A model generated the notes under the pieces. The model was not told where the DNA came from. It did not search any database and worked only from the letters and a program-made list of their open reading frames with translations. A program made the translations under genes and the position numbers. Source: Chrysomallon squamiferum (lineage: Eukaryota > Mollusca > Gastropoda > Neomphalida > Peltospiridae). From it: 32,500 nt of DNA. The DNA lies in assembly GCA_012295275.1 (NCBI GenBank), contig CM022667.1, positions 1,914,501 to 1,947,000 of the forward strand, given 5' to 3'. Shown piece by piece: positions 32,251 to 32,500 of this stretch (within the stretch, counting starts at the first letter, position 1; every line of letters begins with the position of its first letter).

Positions 32251-32500
32251 TCTCTATCAAATTACACGACAGACAAAAGAGATAAGGATTGAGAAGATCG
32301 AGACAGAGAACCCTCTCAGGTCACGTGTATAATTACAAACCGATTTGAGTTATTCATTGGTCGTTATTGACAAAGTTTGTAGCTGTCAGTCATCTTCCAC
32401 GCCATCAATATAGCAATTTTCTAAGAGGTATTATGTGGATGATGAGTAACAAGTATAAAACTTCAGAAAAATCTCTTTGATTTTGATGCGATTATATCTG
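32251..32500. other. Unique non-coding sequence to window end
   Basis: Nothing recognised. Confidence 0.5.

Overview
The window is nuclear DNA from an animal (metazoan) genome. It is AT-rich, intron- and intergenic-like, and extraordinarily dense in microsatellites: long (CT)n, (AAT)n/(ACT)n, (AAAT)n, (ACAT)n and (CA)n tracts, plus poly(A) runs. The only unambiguous genes are six canonical eukaryotic glutamine tRNAs. Simple-repeat density, AT bias and tRNA-like or pogo-like debris fit a mollusc, perhaps a cephalopod, but that is inference. No bacterial operon, phage, CRISPR array, rRNA or long protein-coding frame is visible. Most long open frames are translations of simple repeats (runs of S/L, R/E, T/Y, I/N or C/V) and are not genes.

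Layout. 1-11.2 kb holds a short exon-like block with good splice signals (167-238), two weaker exon candidates (2267-2332 and 11120-11173), many microsatellites, and a 17-bp minisatellite (10143-10880). All three candidate exons can be read in the same phase on the + strand, so they may be parts of one gene with long repeat-filled introns. I do not recognise the protein. 11.2-21 kb is non-coding, with a stop-poor CpG-richer island (11.7-12.3 kb), a ~62-bp minisatellite with higher-order structure (13507-14297), a ~59-bp minisatellite (15824-16150), and many simple repeats.

21.9-27.7 kb is the glutamine tRNA cluster. Three genes lie on the - strand (21901, 22470, 22912) and three on the + strand (25478, 26631, 27580). 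The two groups point away from each other across a ~2.5 kb spacer. Four Gln-CTG copies are identical, one CTG copy differs in the acceptor stem, and one is Gln-TTG. A 55-bp tandem array directly upstream of the second gene is homologous to the single-copy 5' flank of the fifth gene. Genes four and five share 3' flank sequence. Together these record segmental duplication, followed by local amplification of a tRNA 5' flank.

28-32.5 kb holds the longest CT tract, a ~67-bp palindrome-containing minisatellite (29306-29783), a CpG-richer block with CCAAT and CRE-like motifs (29930-30180), a GAT-rich stretch, a (TA)40 tract, and a degenerate tRNA-like element (32190-32250, - strand) that may be a SINE head. 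I found no convincing new multi-gene system. The most interesting feature is the architecture of the tRNA-Gln cluster.
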